Source of the DNA: Noviherbaspirillum suwonense
Lineage (GTDB): Bacteria > Pseudomonadota > Gammaproteobacteria > Burkholderiales > Burkholderiaceae_D
Assembly (NCBI RefSeq): GCF_900182955.1
Contig: NZ_FXUL01000002.1
Span: 372,001-436,000 of the forward strand
DNA length: 64,000 nt
Direction: 5' to 3'
Part shown: piece after piece, positions 34,382-43,533 of the stretch
How the letters are laid out: the number at the start of each line of letters is the position of its first letter
How positions within the stretch are numbered: position 1 is the first letter of the stretch
Position numbers and translations under genes: made by a program
Notes under the pieces: generated by a model
What the model was told of the DNA's origin: nothing
Databases searched by the model: none
Seen by the model: only the letters and a program-made list of their open reading frames with translations

Positions 34382-35480
34382 GACAGATTGCATCGTAATA
34401 GGCGCCGGCGTGGTCGGCCTGGCCGTGGCGCGCCGGCTGGCGCAGGCGGGACGGGACGTGCTGGTGCTGGACGCCCACCCGGACATCGGCATGGAAACCA
34501 GCTCGCGCAACAGCGAAGTGATCCACGCCGGGCTGTATTACGCCAGCGGCAGCCTGAAGGCGTCGCTTTGCCTTTCAGGCCGCGACGCGCTGTACGACTA
34601 CTGCGCCGAACGCGGCGTCGCCCACCAGCGCTGCGGCAAGCTGGTGGTGGCGACCGGCAGCGCGCAGCATGACAGGCTCGCGGCCATCGCCGCTCAGGCC
34701 GCGGCCAATGGCTGCAGCGAGGTCGCGATGATCGCCGCCGCCGATGCGCAGGCGATGGAGCCGTCGCTGTGCTGCACCGCGGCGCTGCACTCGCCGATGA
34801 CGGGCATCATCGACAGCCACGGCTACATGCTGTCGCTTCAGGGCGATGCCGAACGCGACGGCGCAGTGTTCGCCTTCAACACGAAGGTGCTGTCCGGCAC
34901 CGCGGTGGACGACGGCATCGTGCTGCAGGTCGGCGACGAGGCCGAGCCGTATCCGCTGCACGCCCGCACGGTCGTCAACTGCGCCGGACTGTGGGCGTCG
35001 CATATTTCCGGCGCGATCGGCGGGCTGGATGCGGCGAGCATTCCGCGGACCTGGTTCGCCAAGGGAAACTACTATTCGCTGTCGGGCCGGGCGCCGTTCT
35101 CGCGTCTGGTCTACCCGGTGCCCGAACCCGGCGGCCTGGGCGTGCACCTGACGCTGGACCTCGGCGGCCAGGCGCGCTTCGGGCCGGATGTCGAATGGCT
35201 GGAGGGCGAGCAGATCGACTACCTGGTCGACCCGAGGCGCGCCGACCGCTTCTATGCCGAGATCCGCGCGTACTGGCCGGCGCTGCCGGACCATGCGCTG
35301 CAATCGGCCTATGCCGGCATCCGGCCGAAAATCAGCCCGCCGGGCGCGCCCGCCGCCGACTTCCTGTTCGCTTCCCACGGCAGCCCACACTATCTCGGCC
35401 TGTACGGCATCGAGTCGCCCGGCCTGACCGCATCGCTGGCCATCGCCGACCACGTGACGGCGCTGCTGCGGAGTGCATGA
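34374..35480 (+). CDS. FAD-dependent oxidoreductase, LhgO-like (L-2-hydroxyglutarate oxidase family)
   Basis: 368 residues of the DAO fold. N-terminal [20 protein letters not shown] binds [21 protein letters not shown] and [13 protein letters not shown] are typical of L-2-hydroxyglutarate oxidase-type enzymes. The C-terminal [16 protein letters not shown] and [15 protein letters not shown] complete the pattern. It starts inside the end of dadA and its own stop overlaps the nnr start as ATGA, so three genes are coupled. The substrate is uncertain; a related 2-hydroxyacid or amino acid is possible. Confidence 0.82.
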   Translation: MDKTDCIVIGAGVVGLAVARRLAQAGRDVLVLDAHPDIGMETSSRNSEVIHAGLYYASGSLKASLCLSGRDALYDYCAERGVAHQRCGKLVVATGSAQHDRLAAIAAQAAANGCSEVAMIAAADAQAMEPSLCCTAALHSPMTGIIDSHGYMLSLQGDAERDGAVFAFNTKVLSGTAVDDGIVLQVGDEAEPYPLHARTVVNCAGLWASHISGAIGGLDAASIPRTWFAKGNYYSLSGRAPFSRLVYPVPEPGGLGVHLTLDLGGQARFGPDVEWLEGEQIDYLVDPRRADRFYAEIRAYWPALPDHALQSAYAGIRPKISPPGAPAADFLFASHGSPHYLGLYGIESPGLTASLAIADHVTALLRSA

Positions 35481-36976
35481 TGACGGCGCTGCACGGGCTT
35501 TATTCGGTCCGGCAGGTCCGCGCGATCGAGCAGGCGGCGCTGGCCGCCACGCCGCAGGGCGCACTGATGCGCCGCGCCGGCGCGGCCGCGGTTGCGCTGG
35601 CCAACCGGCTGCTGCCGTCGGGCGGCAGGGTGCTGGTGCTGGCCGGGCCGGGCAACAATGGCGGCGACGCGCTTGAAACCGCGGCGTTGCTGGCCTATGG
35701 CGGCTGCCAGGTAAGCATCCATTTCGCCGGCAACGCGGCATCGCTCCCGGCCGACGCGGCCGCGGCGCTGCAGCGCGCCCAGGCCAGCCCGGCCGTGTTC
35801 CGGCAGGCCGACATCGGGGCGGGCTGGGACCTGGCGATAGACGGCCTGTTCGGCATCGGCCTGGCGCGACCGCTCGGCGGCGAACTCGCCGCGCTGGTCA
35901 CGGCGCTGAACGGGGTGCGCTGCCCGGTGCTGGCGCTGGACGTGCCCAGCGGGCTGGACGCAGACACCGGCGCCGTCGTCGGCCCCGGCGGCGTCGCGGT
36001 GCGCGCCAGCCATACCGTCACCTTCATCGCCGACAAGCCCGGCCTGCATACCGCCGACGGTTGCGACCATGCGGGCCTGGTCGAAGTCGCCACGCTGGGC
36101 GTCGATGCGAGCCTTTATCCGCCCCCGTCCGCGTGCCTGTCCGGCCCCGAGCTGTTCGCCGGGCGCCTGGCGCCGCGGGCTGAAAATTCGCACAAGGGCA
36201 GCTTCGGCGACTGCGCGATCCTTGGCGGCGCGCATTCGATGGCCGGCGCAGCCATCCTGGCAGCGCGCAGCGCGGCGCTGGCGGGCGCGGGCCGGGTCTA
36301 CGCCGGCTTCATCGACACGCCGCCATCGTACGACCCGCCGCACCCGGAAATCATGTGCCGCCGCGCGGCCGACCTCGACCTGCAGCGGGCCGCGGTCGTC
36401 GCCGGTCCCGGCATGGGCGCCGGCGACGAAGCCCGCGTATTCCTGGCGCAGGCGCTCGCCAGCGCCGCGCCCCTGGTGCTGGATGCCGACGCGCTCAACA
36501 TGCTCGCGGCCGACGATGGCTTGCGGTCGGCGCTGGCCGGCCGCAAGGCGGCGGCCATCATGACGCCGCACCCGCTGGAAGCCGCGCGGCTGCTCGGCTG
36601 CAGCGCGGCCGACGTGCAGGCGGACAGGCTGGAAGCGGCCCGGCGCATCGCGGCCGCTTTCAACGCGATGGTGGTGCTCAAGGGCGCCGGCAGCGTGATG
36701 GCGCGGCCGGACGGCCTGGCGGCGATCAACGCGACCGGCAACCCGGCGCTGGCCACCGCCGGCACCGGCGACGTGCTGGCGGGCCTCTGCGGCGCGCTGC
36801 TGGCGCAGCACTGGCCGCCGTGGGAAGCGCTGCTGGGCGCGGTCTGGCTGCATGGCGCGGCGGCCGACCTGCTGGTGGAACAGGGGGTGGGACCGGTCGG
36901 CATGGTCGCCAGCGAATTGCCGACGGCAATCCGCAGCTGCCTCAACCGGTTGATACGCTCACGATCCGGTTGTTGA
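35477..36976 (+). CDS. nnr: Bifunctional NAD(P)H-hydrate epimerase / ADP-dependent dehydratase
   Basis: 499 residues. The N-terminal epimerase domain (about 1-215) shows [18 protein letters not shown] and [12 protein letters not shown]. The C-terminal ribokinase-like dehydratase domain (about 225-490) shows [45 protein letters not shown] and [19 protein letters not shown]. Together they repair damaged NADHX/NADPHX in the cytosol. Two consecutive ATG codons begin the gene; the first overlaps the upstream stop. Its 3' end overlaps the convergent ybbA-like gene by 35 bp. Confidence 0.93.
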   Translation: MMTALHGLYSVRQVRAIEQAALAATPQGALMRRAGAAAVALANRLLPSGGRVLVLAGPGNNGGDALETAALLAYGGCQVSIHFAGNAASLPADAAAALQRAQASPAVFRQADIGAGWDLAIDGLFGIGLARPLGGELAALVTALNGVRCPVLALDVPSGLDADTGAVVGPGGVAVRASHTVTFIADKPGLHTADGCDHAGLVEVATLGVDASLYPPPSACLSGPELFAGRLAPRAENSHKGSFGDCAILGGAHSMAGAAILAARSAALAGAGRVYAGFIDTPPSYDPPHPEIMCRRAADLDLQRAAVVAGPGMGAGDEARVFLAQALASAAPLVLDADALNMLAADDGLRSALAGRKAAAIMTPHPLEAARLLGCSAADVQADRLEAARRIAAAFNAMVVLKGAGSVMARPDGLAAINATGNPALATAGTGDVLAGLCGALLAQHWPPWEALLGAVWLHGAAADLLVEQGVGPVGMVASELPTAIRSCLNRLIRSRSGC

Positions 36977-37655
36977 CCAGCCGGCCGGCGGCGATCGTGA
37001 TGGTGCGCTCGCAGAGCGCCGCGATCGCATCGTCATGCGTCACCAGCACCAGCGTCGAGCCGCGCTCGCGGTTGAGTTCGAACATCAGGTCGATCACCGC
37101 GTCGCCGGTTGCCGCATCCAGGCTGCCGGTCGGCTCGTCGGCGAACAGCAGCGGCGGCTCGCTGACGAAGGCGCGGGCCAGCGCAACCCGCTGCTGTTCG
37201 CCGCCCGACATGAACTTCGGGTAATGCCTGAGCCGGCTGGACAGCCCGACCCGGCCCAGCATCGCTTCCGCGCGCGGTTTGGCGTCGCGGTCGCCGCGCA
37301 GTTCGAGCGGCAGCATCACGTTCTCCAGTGCGGTCAGGTGAGACAGCAGCTGGAAGGACTGGAACACGAAGCCGAGTTCGGCCATGCGCAGCCTGGCGCG
37401 CCCATCCTCGTCCAGCCCGTAGATATCGACGCCGTTGAGCACCACGGTGCCTTCCGACGGCGTATCGAGGCCCGCGAGCAGGCCCAGCAAGGTGGTCTTG
37501 CCCGAGCCGGAAGCGCCGACGATCGCAAGCGTGCCTCCTGCTTGCACGGTAAAATTGACGTCCTTCAAAATCGTGAGTTCGCCGGCAGCGTCGGCGACCC
37601 GCTTGCTGAGGCGGGACACTTCTATTGCGATGTTGGCGCTATTCGGTGCTGGCAT
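36942..37655 (-). CDS. ybbA: ABC transporter ATP-binding protein, YbbA/LolD-like
   Basis: 237 residues. Walker A is GASGSGKTT, the Q-loop is in FVFQSFQLL, the signature is [14 protein letters not shown], Walker B is LLFADEPTG and the H-loop is VTHD. The sequence belongs to the LolD/MacB/YbbA subfamily that partners FtsX-type permeases. It is divergent from the tesA-like esterase gene with only 26 bp between starts, the same ybbA-tesA pairing as in enterobacteria. A YbbP-type permease is not adjacent. The 3' end overlaps nnr on the opposite strand. Confidence 0.9.
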   Translation of the reverse strand: MPAPNSANIAIEVSRLSKRVADAAGELTILKDVNFTVQAGGTLAIVGASGSGKTTLLGLLAGLDTPSEGTVVLNGVDIYGLDEDGRARLRMAELGFVFQSFQLLSHLTALENVMLPLELRGDRDAKPRAEAMLGRVGLSSRLRHYPKFMSGGEQQRVALARAFVSEPPLLFADEPTGSLDAATGDAVIDLMFELNRERGSTLVLVTHDDAIAALCERTITIAAGRLVNNRIVSVSTG

Positions 37656-37681
37656 GCGGGAATAATCTGAAAGGAAATCCG

Positions 37682-38308
37682 ATGTTGGTCAAAACATGGC
37701 GCGCTCTTGTGCTTGTCATATGCATGCTGGGCGCGACGGCGAGCGCCCATTCTGCATCAAAAACCCTGCTCGTGCTGGGCGATAGCCTGTCGGCCGAGTA
37801 TGGCCTCGCGCGCGGCAGCGGCTGGGTGCCGCTGCTGGAGAAGCGCCTGAAGGCCGACAGGCTCGACGTCAGGGTGGTCAATGCCAGCATCAGCGGCGAC
37901 ACGACCAGCGGCGGACGCGCCCGCCTGCAGCCGCTGCTGGAGCGGCACAAGCCCGACGTGCTGGTGCTCGAACTCGGCGCCAACGACGCGCTGCGCGGCC
38001 TGCCGGTCGCGTCGACCGAAGGCAACCTGCGGGCCATCATCGAGTCCGCGAAGAAGGTCGGCACCACCGTGCTGCTGGTCGGCATGCAGATCCCGCCGAA
38101 CTACGGCGGCGAGTATGCGACCCGGTTCGCCGGTCTGTTCCCCAAGCTGGCGAAGGAGCACCAGCTGCCGCTGGTGCCCTTCTTCCTCGCGCCGCTGCTG
38201 GAGCGGCCCGACCTGTTCCAGGGCGACCGCCTGCATCCGACCGCCGAAGCCCAGCCTCTGCTGCTGGACGCGGTCTGGCCCAAGCTGCAACCACTGCTCG
38301 CCAGGTAA
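37682..38308 (+). CDS. tesA: Periplasmic arylesterase / lysophospholipase, GDSL family
   Basis: 208 residues. Signal peptide about 1-25, then block I LVLGDSLSAEYGL with catalytic S35, block II around NASISGDTTSGG, block III LELGANDALRG, and block V DRLHPTAEAQ with catalytic Asp/His. This is the TesA/EstA multifunctional esterase of the SGNH fold, acting in the periplasm on acyl esters and thioesters. AAGGAAA precedes the start. Immediately followed (15 bp) by selU and divergent from ybbA. Confidence 0.9.
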   Translation: MLVKTWRALVLVICMLGATASAHSASKTLLVLGDSLSAEYGLARGSGWVPLLEKRLKADRLDVRVVNASISGDTTSGGRARLQPLLERHKPDVLVLELGANDALRGLPVASTEGNLRAIIESAKKVGTTVLLVGMQIPPNYGGEYATRFAGLFPKLAKEHQLPLVPFFLAPLLERPDLFQGDRLHPTAEAQPLLLDAVWPKLQPLLAR

Positions 38309-38323
38309 GGTAGAAAAGACATC

Positions 38324-39409
38324 ATGAAGTACCCCGCATTGCTGCCCATCGCCGACGTGCTGCCCAGCCTGGATGACTACGACAGCATCATCGACGTGCG
38401 CAGCCCGTCCGAGTTCGCCGAGGACCATATCCCGGGCGCCATCAACTGCCCGGTGCTGGACGACGCCGAGCGCGCCGAAATCGGCACGCTGTACAAGCAG
38501 GTCAGCCCGTTCGACGCGAAGAAGCGCGGCGCGGCGCTGGTGTCGCGCAATATCGGCCGGCATATCGAGAGCGCGCTGCTGGACAAGCCGCGCGACTGGA
38601 AACCGCTGATCTATTGCTGGCGCGGCGGGAACCGCAGCGGCGCGATGGCCCACGTGCTGGCGCGCATCGGCTGGCCCGCCATCCAGCTCGACGGCGGCTA
38701 CAAGGAATACCGGCGGCAGGTCAACCTGGTGCTGGCCGAACTGCCGGCACGGCTGGAGTTCATCGTCGTCTGCGGCACGACCGGCAGCGGCAAGAGCCGC
38801 CTGCTGCAGACCCTGGCCCGCCACGGGGCGCAGGTGCTGGACCTCGAACAGCTGGCTGCGCACCGCGGCTCGGTGCTGGGCCACCTGCCGAGCGAGCCGC
38901 AGCCGAGCCAGAAGATGTTCGAGAGCCGGCTGTGGCAGGAAATGCGGCATTTCGACCCGGCCCGGCCTGTCTATATCGAATCGGAAAGCAAGAAGGTCGG
39001 CAACCTGCGGGTGCCGGACGCATTGATGGACCGCATGCGGGCGTCGGAATGCGTGTCGGTCCAGCTGTCGCAGCATGACCGGGTGGCGCTGCTGATGGAA
39101 GACTATGCGCACTTCGTCGACGCGCCGTCCGCGCTGAATGCGCAGCTGGACTGCCTGACCGTGCGGTACGGGAAGGAGACGATCAGCCGCTGGCAGCAGA
39201 TGGCGCTGCGCGGTGAAATGGAGGCGTTGGTCGAGGAGTTGCTGGCCGAACATTACGACCCGGCCTACCTGAAGTCGATCGAACGGAATTTCAGCCGGTT
39301 TGCGCAGGCAGCGACGCTGAAAATCACTGGCGTGTCGGCGGAGGCGTTCGACGACGCGGCGAAGCGGCTGCTTGAGGCGGAATCTGCCACAAAAATAGGC
39401 GCTGACTGA
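38324..39409 (+). CDS. selU: tRNA 2-selenouridine synthase
   Basis: 361 residues. N-terminal rhodanese domain with active cysteine C98 in IYCWRGGNRSG, then a P-loop domain with GTTGSGKS (151-158). The combination is specific to SelU/MnmH, which replaces sulfur by selenium at the wobble uridine of tRNA-Lys, -Glu and -Gln using selenophosphate, via a geranylated intermediate. It implies that the cell makes selenophosphate; selD is not in this window. Cotranscription with tesA is likely. Confidence 0.93.
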   Translation: MKYPALLPIADVLPSLDDYDSIIDVRSPSEFAEDHIPGAINCPVLDDAERAEIGTLYKQVSPFDAKKRGAALVSRNIGRHIESALLDKPRDWKPLIYCWRGGNRSGAMAHVLARIGWPAIQLDGGYKEYRRQVNLVLAELPARLEFIVVCGTTGSGKSRLLQTLARHGAQVLDLEQLAAHRGSVLGHLPSEPQPSQKMFESRLWQEMRHFDPARPVYIESESKKVGNLRVPDALMDRMRASECVSVQLSQHDRVALLMEDYAHFVDAPSALNAQLDCLTVRYGKETISRWQQMALRGEMEALVEELLAEHYDPAYLKSIERNFSRFAQAATLKITGVSAEAFDDAAKRLLEAESATKIGAD

Positions 39410-39613
39410 ACTTTGATTCGCCGAGGGCCGCGCGTCATCGATACGTCGTGGCGTTGGCGTGAATACAAAGGCTGGCGTGGGAACATGGGACTGCGCATCG
39501 CGCGGTGCCTGGCGGGGTCGGCTCCTGTCGTGGGACCGACCCGGTAATGCAGGACCTGCGTGCGCAGTCCTGACCTTATCGCATCGATGTTCATCCACGA
39601 AAGGCAAGCCGCC

Positions 39614-40690
39614 ATGCTCCGTTCCATTTCGATACGCGCAAACCATGGAAAAACACCGGCGCCGCCAGCCGGGCTGGCTCCGGCCGGCAGCCGTATTCCC
39701 CGCCTGGCGACCCGCCGTCCCGCTACAGCCCGGTCTTTCGCCAGCGTACCGGGCCAGCCTGGGGCGACGGCCCTGCTTCCGGACTTCACCGCCATACGCG
39801 CCGTGCGCAAGCCGCTCACGCAACTGCCGGTCAACCCGGCGCATGCGGCGATGCAGCAGAGGATCCGGTCCTCGCTCGATGACAGGATCACCTTCGACAA
39901 CTATGTGCCGGCGCTCAATCGCATGCTGAATTACATCGGGCTGGAGGAGGCGCGGGCGCCGGCACTATGCTCGTTCATCCTGACGAACCTGGTCGACGAC
40001 CGTCCACTCCACCTGATTGAAAAGCATCTCCACGAAACATTGCGGTACACCATCGTCGACCCTGCGACGAACGCCAGCTTCATCGATGCCATCGGCCCCA
40101 GGCTGGCCGGTCGCGGACAGCTTATCTACAGCCAGATCGAACCGCACCTGCGCGACATGCGCGGCAAGCGCATACTCGACTTCGGGGCCGGCAGCGGCGT
40201 CGTCACCGCCGAGGTGCGCAGCAAGGTGTCGCCGCACACGATCGGCATTGACGTCCGGCCCTACGGCGATGGCATCATCCAGTTCGACGGCCGGCGTGCG
40301 CCTTTCGACGACGGCAGCTTCGACTGTGTGATCGTGACCAATGTGTTTCATCACGAACAACACAATCAGCAGTGCCTGGATGAAGTGCATCGACTGCTCA
40401 GGCCCGGCGGCAAGCTGGTCGTGATCGAGACGGTGCCAACCGGCGGCACGGAAGAAGAAGCGCGGCTGGACCTTGGACGTACTTTCCTGATCGACTTTAC
40501 TTATAACCGGCTGTTCAATGATGCCGACATCCCGGTGCCCGGCACGTTCGAGACTGCCGAGGGATGGAGACGGCGCTTGATGGAATCCGGTTTCGACGAA
40601 CCCGAGGTGCTGGAGCACCTGGGCTTCGACCAGGAAATCGTGCCGGACTGGCACGTGCTCTACGTCGTGCGCAGAAACCCGTGCCAATAG
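39614..40690 (+). CDS. Class I SAM-dependent methyltransferase with N-terminal extension
   Basis: 358 residues. The first ~150 residues are a basic, Ala/Pro-rich leader followed by a helical part (FDNYVPALNRMLNYIGLEEA). The UbiE/Methyltransf_11-like core begins near residue 165: motif I ILDFGAGSGVVTAEV, motif II at GIDVRPYG, then FDCVIVTNVFHHEQH and VHRLLRPGGKLVVIE. The substrate is not predictable. ATG 39614 is preceded by AAAGG; an ATG at 39587 is also in frame. It stands alone, 204 bp from selU and convergent with ppiD. Confidence 0.75.
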   Translation: MLRSISIRANHGKTPAPPAGLAPAGSRIPRLATRRPATARSFASVPGQPGATALLPDFTAIRAVRKPLTQLPVNPAHAAMQQRIRSSLDDRITFDNYVPALNRMLNYIGLEEARAPALCSFILTNLVDDRPLHLIEKHLHETLRYTIVDPATNASFIDAIGPRLAGRGQLIYSQIEPHLRDMRGKRILDFGAGSGVVTAEVRSKVSPHTIGIDVRPYGDGIIQFDGRRAPFDDGSFDCVIVTNVFHHEQHNQQCLDEVHRLLRPGGKLVVIETVPTGGTEEEARLDLGRTFLIDFTYNRLFNDADIPVPGTFETAEGWRRRLMESGFDEPEVLEHLGFDQEIVPDWHVLYVVRRNPCQ

Positions 40691-40777
40691 CGCCTGGACC
40701 CGGCTGGCGCAGGTCCCTGAATAGGGCATCCAGGGAAAGCCTGCGCTGGCTGGCAGGCTCCTGAACGCCGCGGCGGC

Positions 40778-42700
40778 TTACTCCGCAGGAGGCGTCGCCG
40801 GCGCCGCTGCCGGCGGATGCACGATCTTCACCTTGGCGCGGTTCTTCAGCACGTCGATATAGGCCAATGTCTCCTGCTGCGACAGCGCCGTGGCGATCTG
40901 CTGCTGCTCCGCGGTGCGGCGGGCCTCGTCAACCTTGCCGGCAGGCGCGACCTTGTTGATCCGGTAGACGCCGTAGCCCTGGCCCGGCAACTCCGCGCCG
41001 ACGACGCGCGGCAGCTTGGTGACATCGGCCTTCATCACTGCCATGAAGGCGTTTTCGTCCAGGCCCGCGCTGGCGGTGCGCGAGACCAGCTTGGGCGCGC
41101 TGAAGCCGTTCGACGGCGGCGTTCCCTTGGCGTCCGCCAGCCATGCCTCGCCGGCTTTTTTCGCCATCGCCATGGTTTCCTGCTGCATCACCAATTCGCG
41201 GACCTGCGTCTTGACTTCGTCGAACGGACGGCGCGCCTTCGGCCGGAATTCGAGCACGCGGCCGGCAATCAGCGTGCTCGGCGCAACTTCGACAGCCTCG
41301 GTGTTGTGCTTGCTGCGCACCGCCTCGTCGGAGAACAGCGCGTTGAGGAACTTGGCATTGTTATACGGCGCATCCTTCAGCGCCGGATTCGGGTTGCGAC
41401 CGATGTTGGCGACGGTCTCGATCTTCAGGCCCAGCTTGTCGGCCACCGGCTTCAGGCTGTCCGCCTGCTCGTAGACGGTATTGGAAAAGGTTTCCGCCAG
41501 CTCGGTGTACTTCTTGGCGGCCAGCTGCTTGCGGATCTCCGCGCCGATCTCGTCCTTGACCTGGTCCAGCGTACGCGCGCCGCCCGGCTTGATGTCGGTG
41601 ACCTGGATGATGTGATAGCCGAATTCCGACTCGACGACGTCGCTGATCTGGCCTTTCTGCAGCTTGTAGGCAGTGTCCTCGAACTGCTTGACCATCATGC
41701 CCTTGCCGAAGAAGTCCAGGTCGCCGCCGCGTTCGGCCGAACCCGGGTCCTGCGAGTTTTCCTTCGCCAGCTTGGCGAAGTCGGCCGGATTCTTGCGCAG
41801 TTGCGCGAGCAGCGCTTCGGCCTTGGCCTTGGCGGCGGCGCGGTCCTTGGCGGGCGCGTCCTTTGGTGCGGTGATCAGTATGTGGCTGGCGCGGCGCTGC
41901 TCCTCGGTCGTATAGCGCTTCGCATTCTGGTCATAGTAGGACTTGATGTCCGCATCGCTGACCGTCACCTGCGCGGCGGCTGCGGCCGCATTCAGCACCA
42001 CGTACTCGGCCTTGACCTGCTCCGGCACCTCGAAGCGGCTGCCGCTGTTGTCGTAGTAGGACTTCAACATCTCGTCGGTAATCTTGACCTTGGAGGCATA
42101 GTCGGATGCCTTGAACATCATCTCCTGCACCTCGCGCTGCTGCTCGTTGATCTCGGAGAGACGGGTCGACAGCGCCTTGGGCGCGAATGCGCTGTTCTGC
42201 ACGGCGGCGTTGATCTGCTGCAGCGCCAGGTCCTGGCGCAACTGGGCTTCGAACATCGTCGGCGACATGCCTTGCGCTGCCAGCAGCGCCTTGTAGCGCT
42301 CGACATCGAACTTGCCGTCCGCGCCCTGCAGGTCGGGGATCTGCAGGATGCTCTGCTGCAGCGACGCGTCGGACACCGACAGCCGGTTGCGGGCGGCTTC
42401 GACGGACAGCGCCTTCTGGGCGATCAGGTTGTCCAGGATGCCCTGGCGCGCTTCGGCGTTATCCAGCATCTTCGGATCGAACCTGGATCCGTAGGCCTGG
42501 CGCAGGCGGTCTGCCTGCTGGCGCTGGGCCGCGTCCAGTTCTTCCTTCAGGATTTTCTGGCCGCCTACCTTGGCGATCACGTTGGTTTCGTCGCCCATGC
42601 GGGTGTAGCTCTCGACACCCAGCAGCGCAAACGATGGAACGATGAGGAGCAGCAGCAGGAACTGCATCAGGCGCTGGTGGGTACGGATGAAATCGAACAT
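40778..42700 (-). CDS. ppiD: Peptidyl-prolyl cis-trans isomerase PpiD (SurA/PpiD family chaperone)
   Basis: 640 residues. One N-terminal membrane anchor (about 12-32), a SurA_N-like chaperone region (about 40-165), then a parvulin PPIase domain (about 270-375: [14 protein letters not shown]..., [31 protein letters not shown]) and a long C-terminal region. PpiD sits at the Sec translocon and helps periplasmic folding. In betaproteobacteria it commonly follows lon-hupB with tRNA genes between, as here. The tRNA terminator at 42754-42783 separates it from those upstream genes. Confidence 0.93.
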   Translation of the reverse strand: MFDFIRTHQRLMQFLLLLLIVPSFALLGVESYTRMGDETNVIAKVGGQKILKEELDAAQRQQADRLRQAYGSRFDPKMLDNAEARQGILDNLIAQKALSVEAARNRLSVSDASLQQSILQIPDLQGADGKFDVERYKALLAAQGMSPTMFEAQLRQDLALQQINAAVQNSAFAPKALSTRLSEINEQQREVQEMMFKASDYASKVKITDEMLKSYYDNSGSRFEVPEQVKAEYVVLNAAAAAAQVTVSDADIKSYYDQNAKRYTTEEQRRASHILITAPKDAPAKDRAAAKAKAEALLAQLRKNPADFAKLAKENSQDPGSAERGGDLDFFGKGMMVKQFEDTAYKLQKGQISDVVESEFGYHIIQVTDIKPGGARTLDQVKDEIGAEIRKQLAAKKYTELAETFSNTVYEQADSLKPVADKLGLKIETVANIGRNPNPALKDAPYNNAKFLNALFSDEAVRSKHNTEAVEVAPSTLIAGRVLEFRPKARRPFDEVKTQVRELVMQQETMAMAKKAGEAWLADAKGTPPSNGFSAPKLVSRTASAGLDENAFMAVMKADVTKLPRVVGAELPGQGYGVYRINKVAPAGKVDEARRTAEQQQIATALSQQETLAYIDVLKNRAKVKIVHPPAAAPATPPAE

Positions 42701-42753
42701 GGTCTACCGATCGCGGACAAATAACGGGATGCGCAAAAAGCTGGGCGCTTATG

Positions 42754-42783
42754 AAAAAAGGCGAACATGAAGTTCGCCTTTTT
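42754..42783 (-). terminator. Intrinsic terminator after the tRNA genes (works on either strand)
   Basis: GGCGAAC and GTTCGCC pair perfectly around a 5-nt loop, with an A run on one side and a T run on the other. On the minus strand it lies directly 3' of tRNA-Asp. Confidence 0.85.
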
Positions 42784-42790
42784 GTTTTTC

Positions 42791-42867
42791 TGGCGGAGTG
42801 GACGGGACTCGAACCCGCGACCCCCGGCGTGACAGGCCGGTATTCTAACCGACTGAACTACCACTCC
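42791..42867 (-). tRNA. tRNA-Asp (GTC)
   Basis: 77 nt including encoded CCA. The acceptor stem GGAGTGG pairs with CCACTCC, the discriminator base is G, the anticodon loop is CTGTCAC with GTC, and the T-arm carries GGGTTCGAGTCCC. Confidence 0.96.
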
Positions 42868-42916
42868 TTGTTACTGCTGAAAACCTGCGAGGTTTTCCCC
42901 TGCCTGGAAACCGTGT

Positions 42917-42992
42917 TGGTGGGTGCTGAGAGGCTCGAACTCCCGACCTACGCCTTGTAAGGGCGCCGCTCTACCAACTGAGCTAAGCACCC
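42917..42992 (-). tRNA. tRNA-Val (TAC)
   Basis: 76 nt including encoded CCA. The acceptor stem GGGTGCT pairs with AGCACCC, the discriminator is A, the anticodon loop is CTTACAA with TAC, and the T-arm carries GGAGTTCGAGCCTCT. It lies 49 bp upstream of tRNA-Asp on the same strand. Confidence 0.96.
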
Positions 42993-43058
42993 GATATCTT
43001 CACTTCAATATCCCGTTAGCCAGCCAGGTCTTGCCGCTTGTCACCGCGACAAAGGCCG

Positions 43059-43331
43059 CTAGTTTAGCGCATCTTTAAAGGCTTTGCCAGGCTTAAATTT
43101 GGGAACTTGCGATGCAGCAATGAGAATTTCGTCGCCGGTGCGCGGGTTGCGGCCGGTGCGGGCCGCGCGCTTCCCCACCGTGAATGTGCCGAAGCCGGCC
43201 AGCGTGACCGAGCCGCTGTCCTTCAGCGTCGTCGTCACCGCCGACAGGACCGCCTCCAGCACGCGCGTTGCAGTCACCTTCGGGATCGCCGTCGAGGCGG
43301 CAATGTGGTCTATCAGTTCGGTTTTATTCAT
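43059..43331 (-). CDS. hupB: DNA-binding protein HU-beta
   Basis: 90 residues, the standard HU length. It starts MNKTELIDHIA and has VTLAGFGTFTVGKRAARTGRNP with the beta-arm GRNPRTGDEI and ends KFKPGKAFKD. HU is the abundant dimeric nucleoid protein. It lies ~200 bp downstream of lon with its own strong promoter and is followed by the two tRNA genes. Confidence 0.96.
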   Translation of the reverse strand: MNKTELIDHIAASTAIPKVTATRVLEAVLSAVTTTLKDSGSVTLAGFGTFTVGKRAARTGRNPRTGDEILIAASQVPKFKPGKAFKDALN

Positions 43332-43422
43332 GGGCGTCCCTCCGTCTGGTTATACGCTTGAAGGCCATAGTTTTTCGGACAAAAAACCGGTCATCGAGGA
43401 AGCAGAGTATCTGCAGGCAGCC

Positions 43423-43451
43423 ATTTAACTAGCCGCCGGAACGAGTGTCAA
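43423..43451 (-). promoter_or_regulatory. Strong sigma-70 promoter for hupB
   Basis: On the minus strand TTGACA, 17 bp, TTAAAT. The -35 is perfect and the spacing ideal. It lies about 92 bp before the hupB ATG and just downstream of the lon terminator. Confidence 0.75.
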
Positions 43452-43485
43452 GGCTTCAACATTTGCTTTTTTACAACGGACAAGC

Positions 43486-43515
43486 AAAAAAAAATCGCGT
43501 CCCGAAGGACGCGAT
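43486..43515 (-). terminator. Intrinsic terminator of lon
   Basis: ATCGCGTCC and GGACGCGAT form a perfect 9-bp stem with a 4-nt loop, followed on the minus strand by a run of T. It lies 18 bp after the lon stop. Confidence 0.92.
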
Positions 43516-43533
43516 TGGATGAGATGCAACAGC

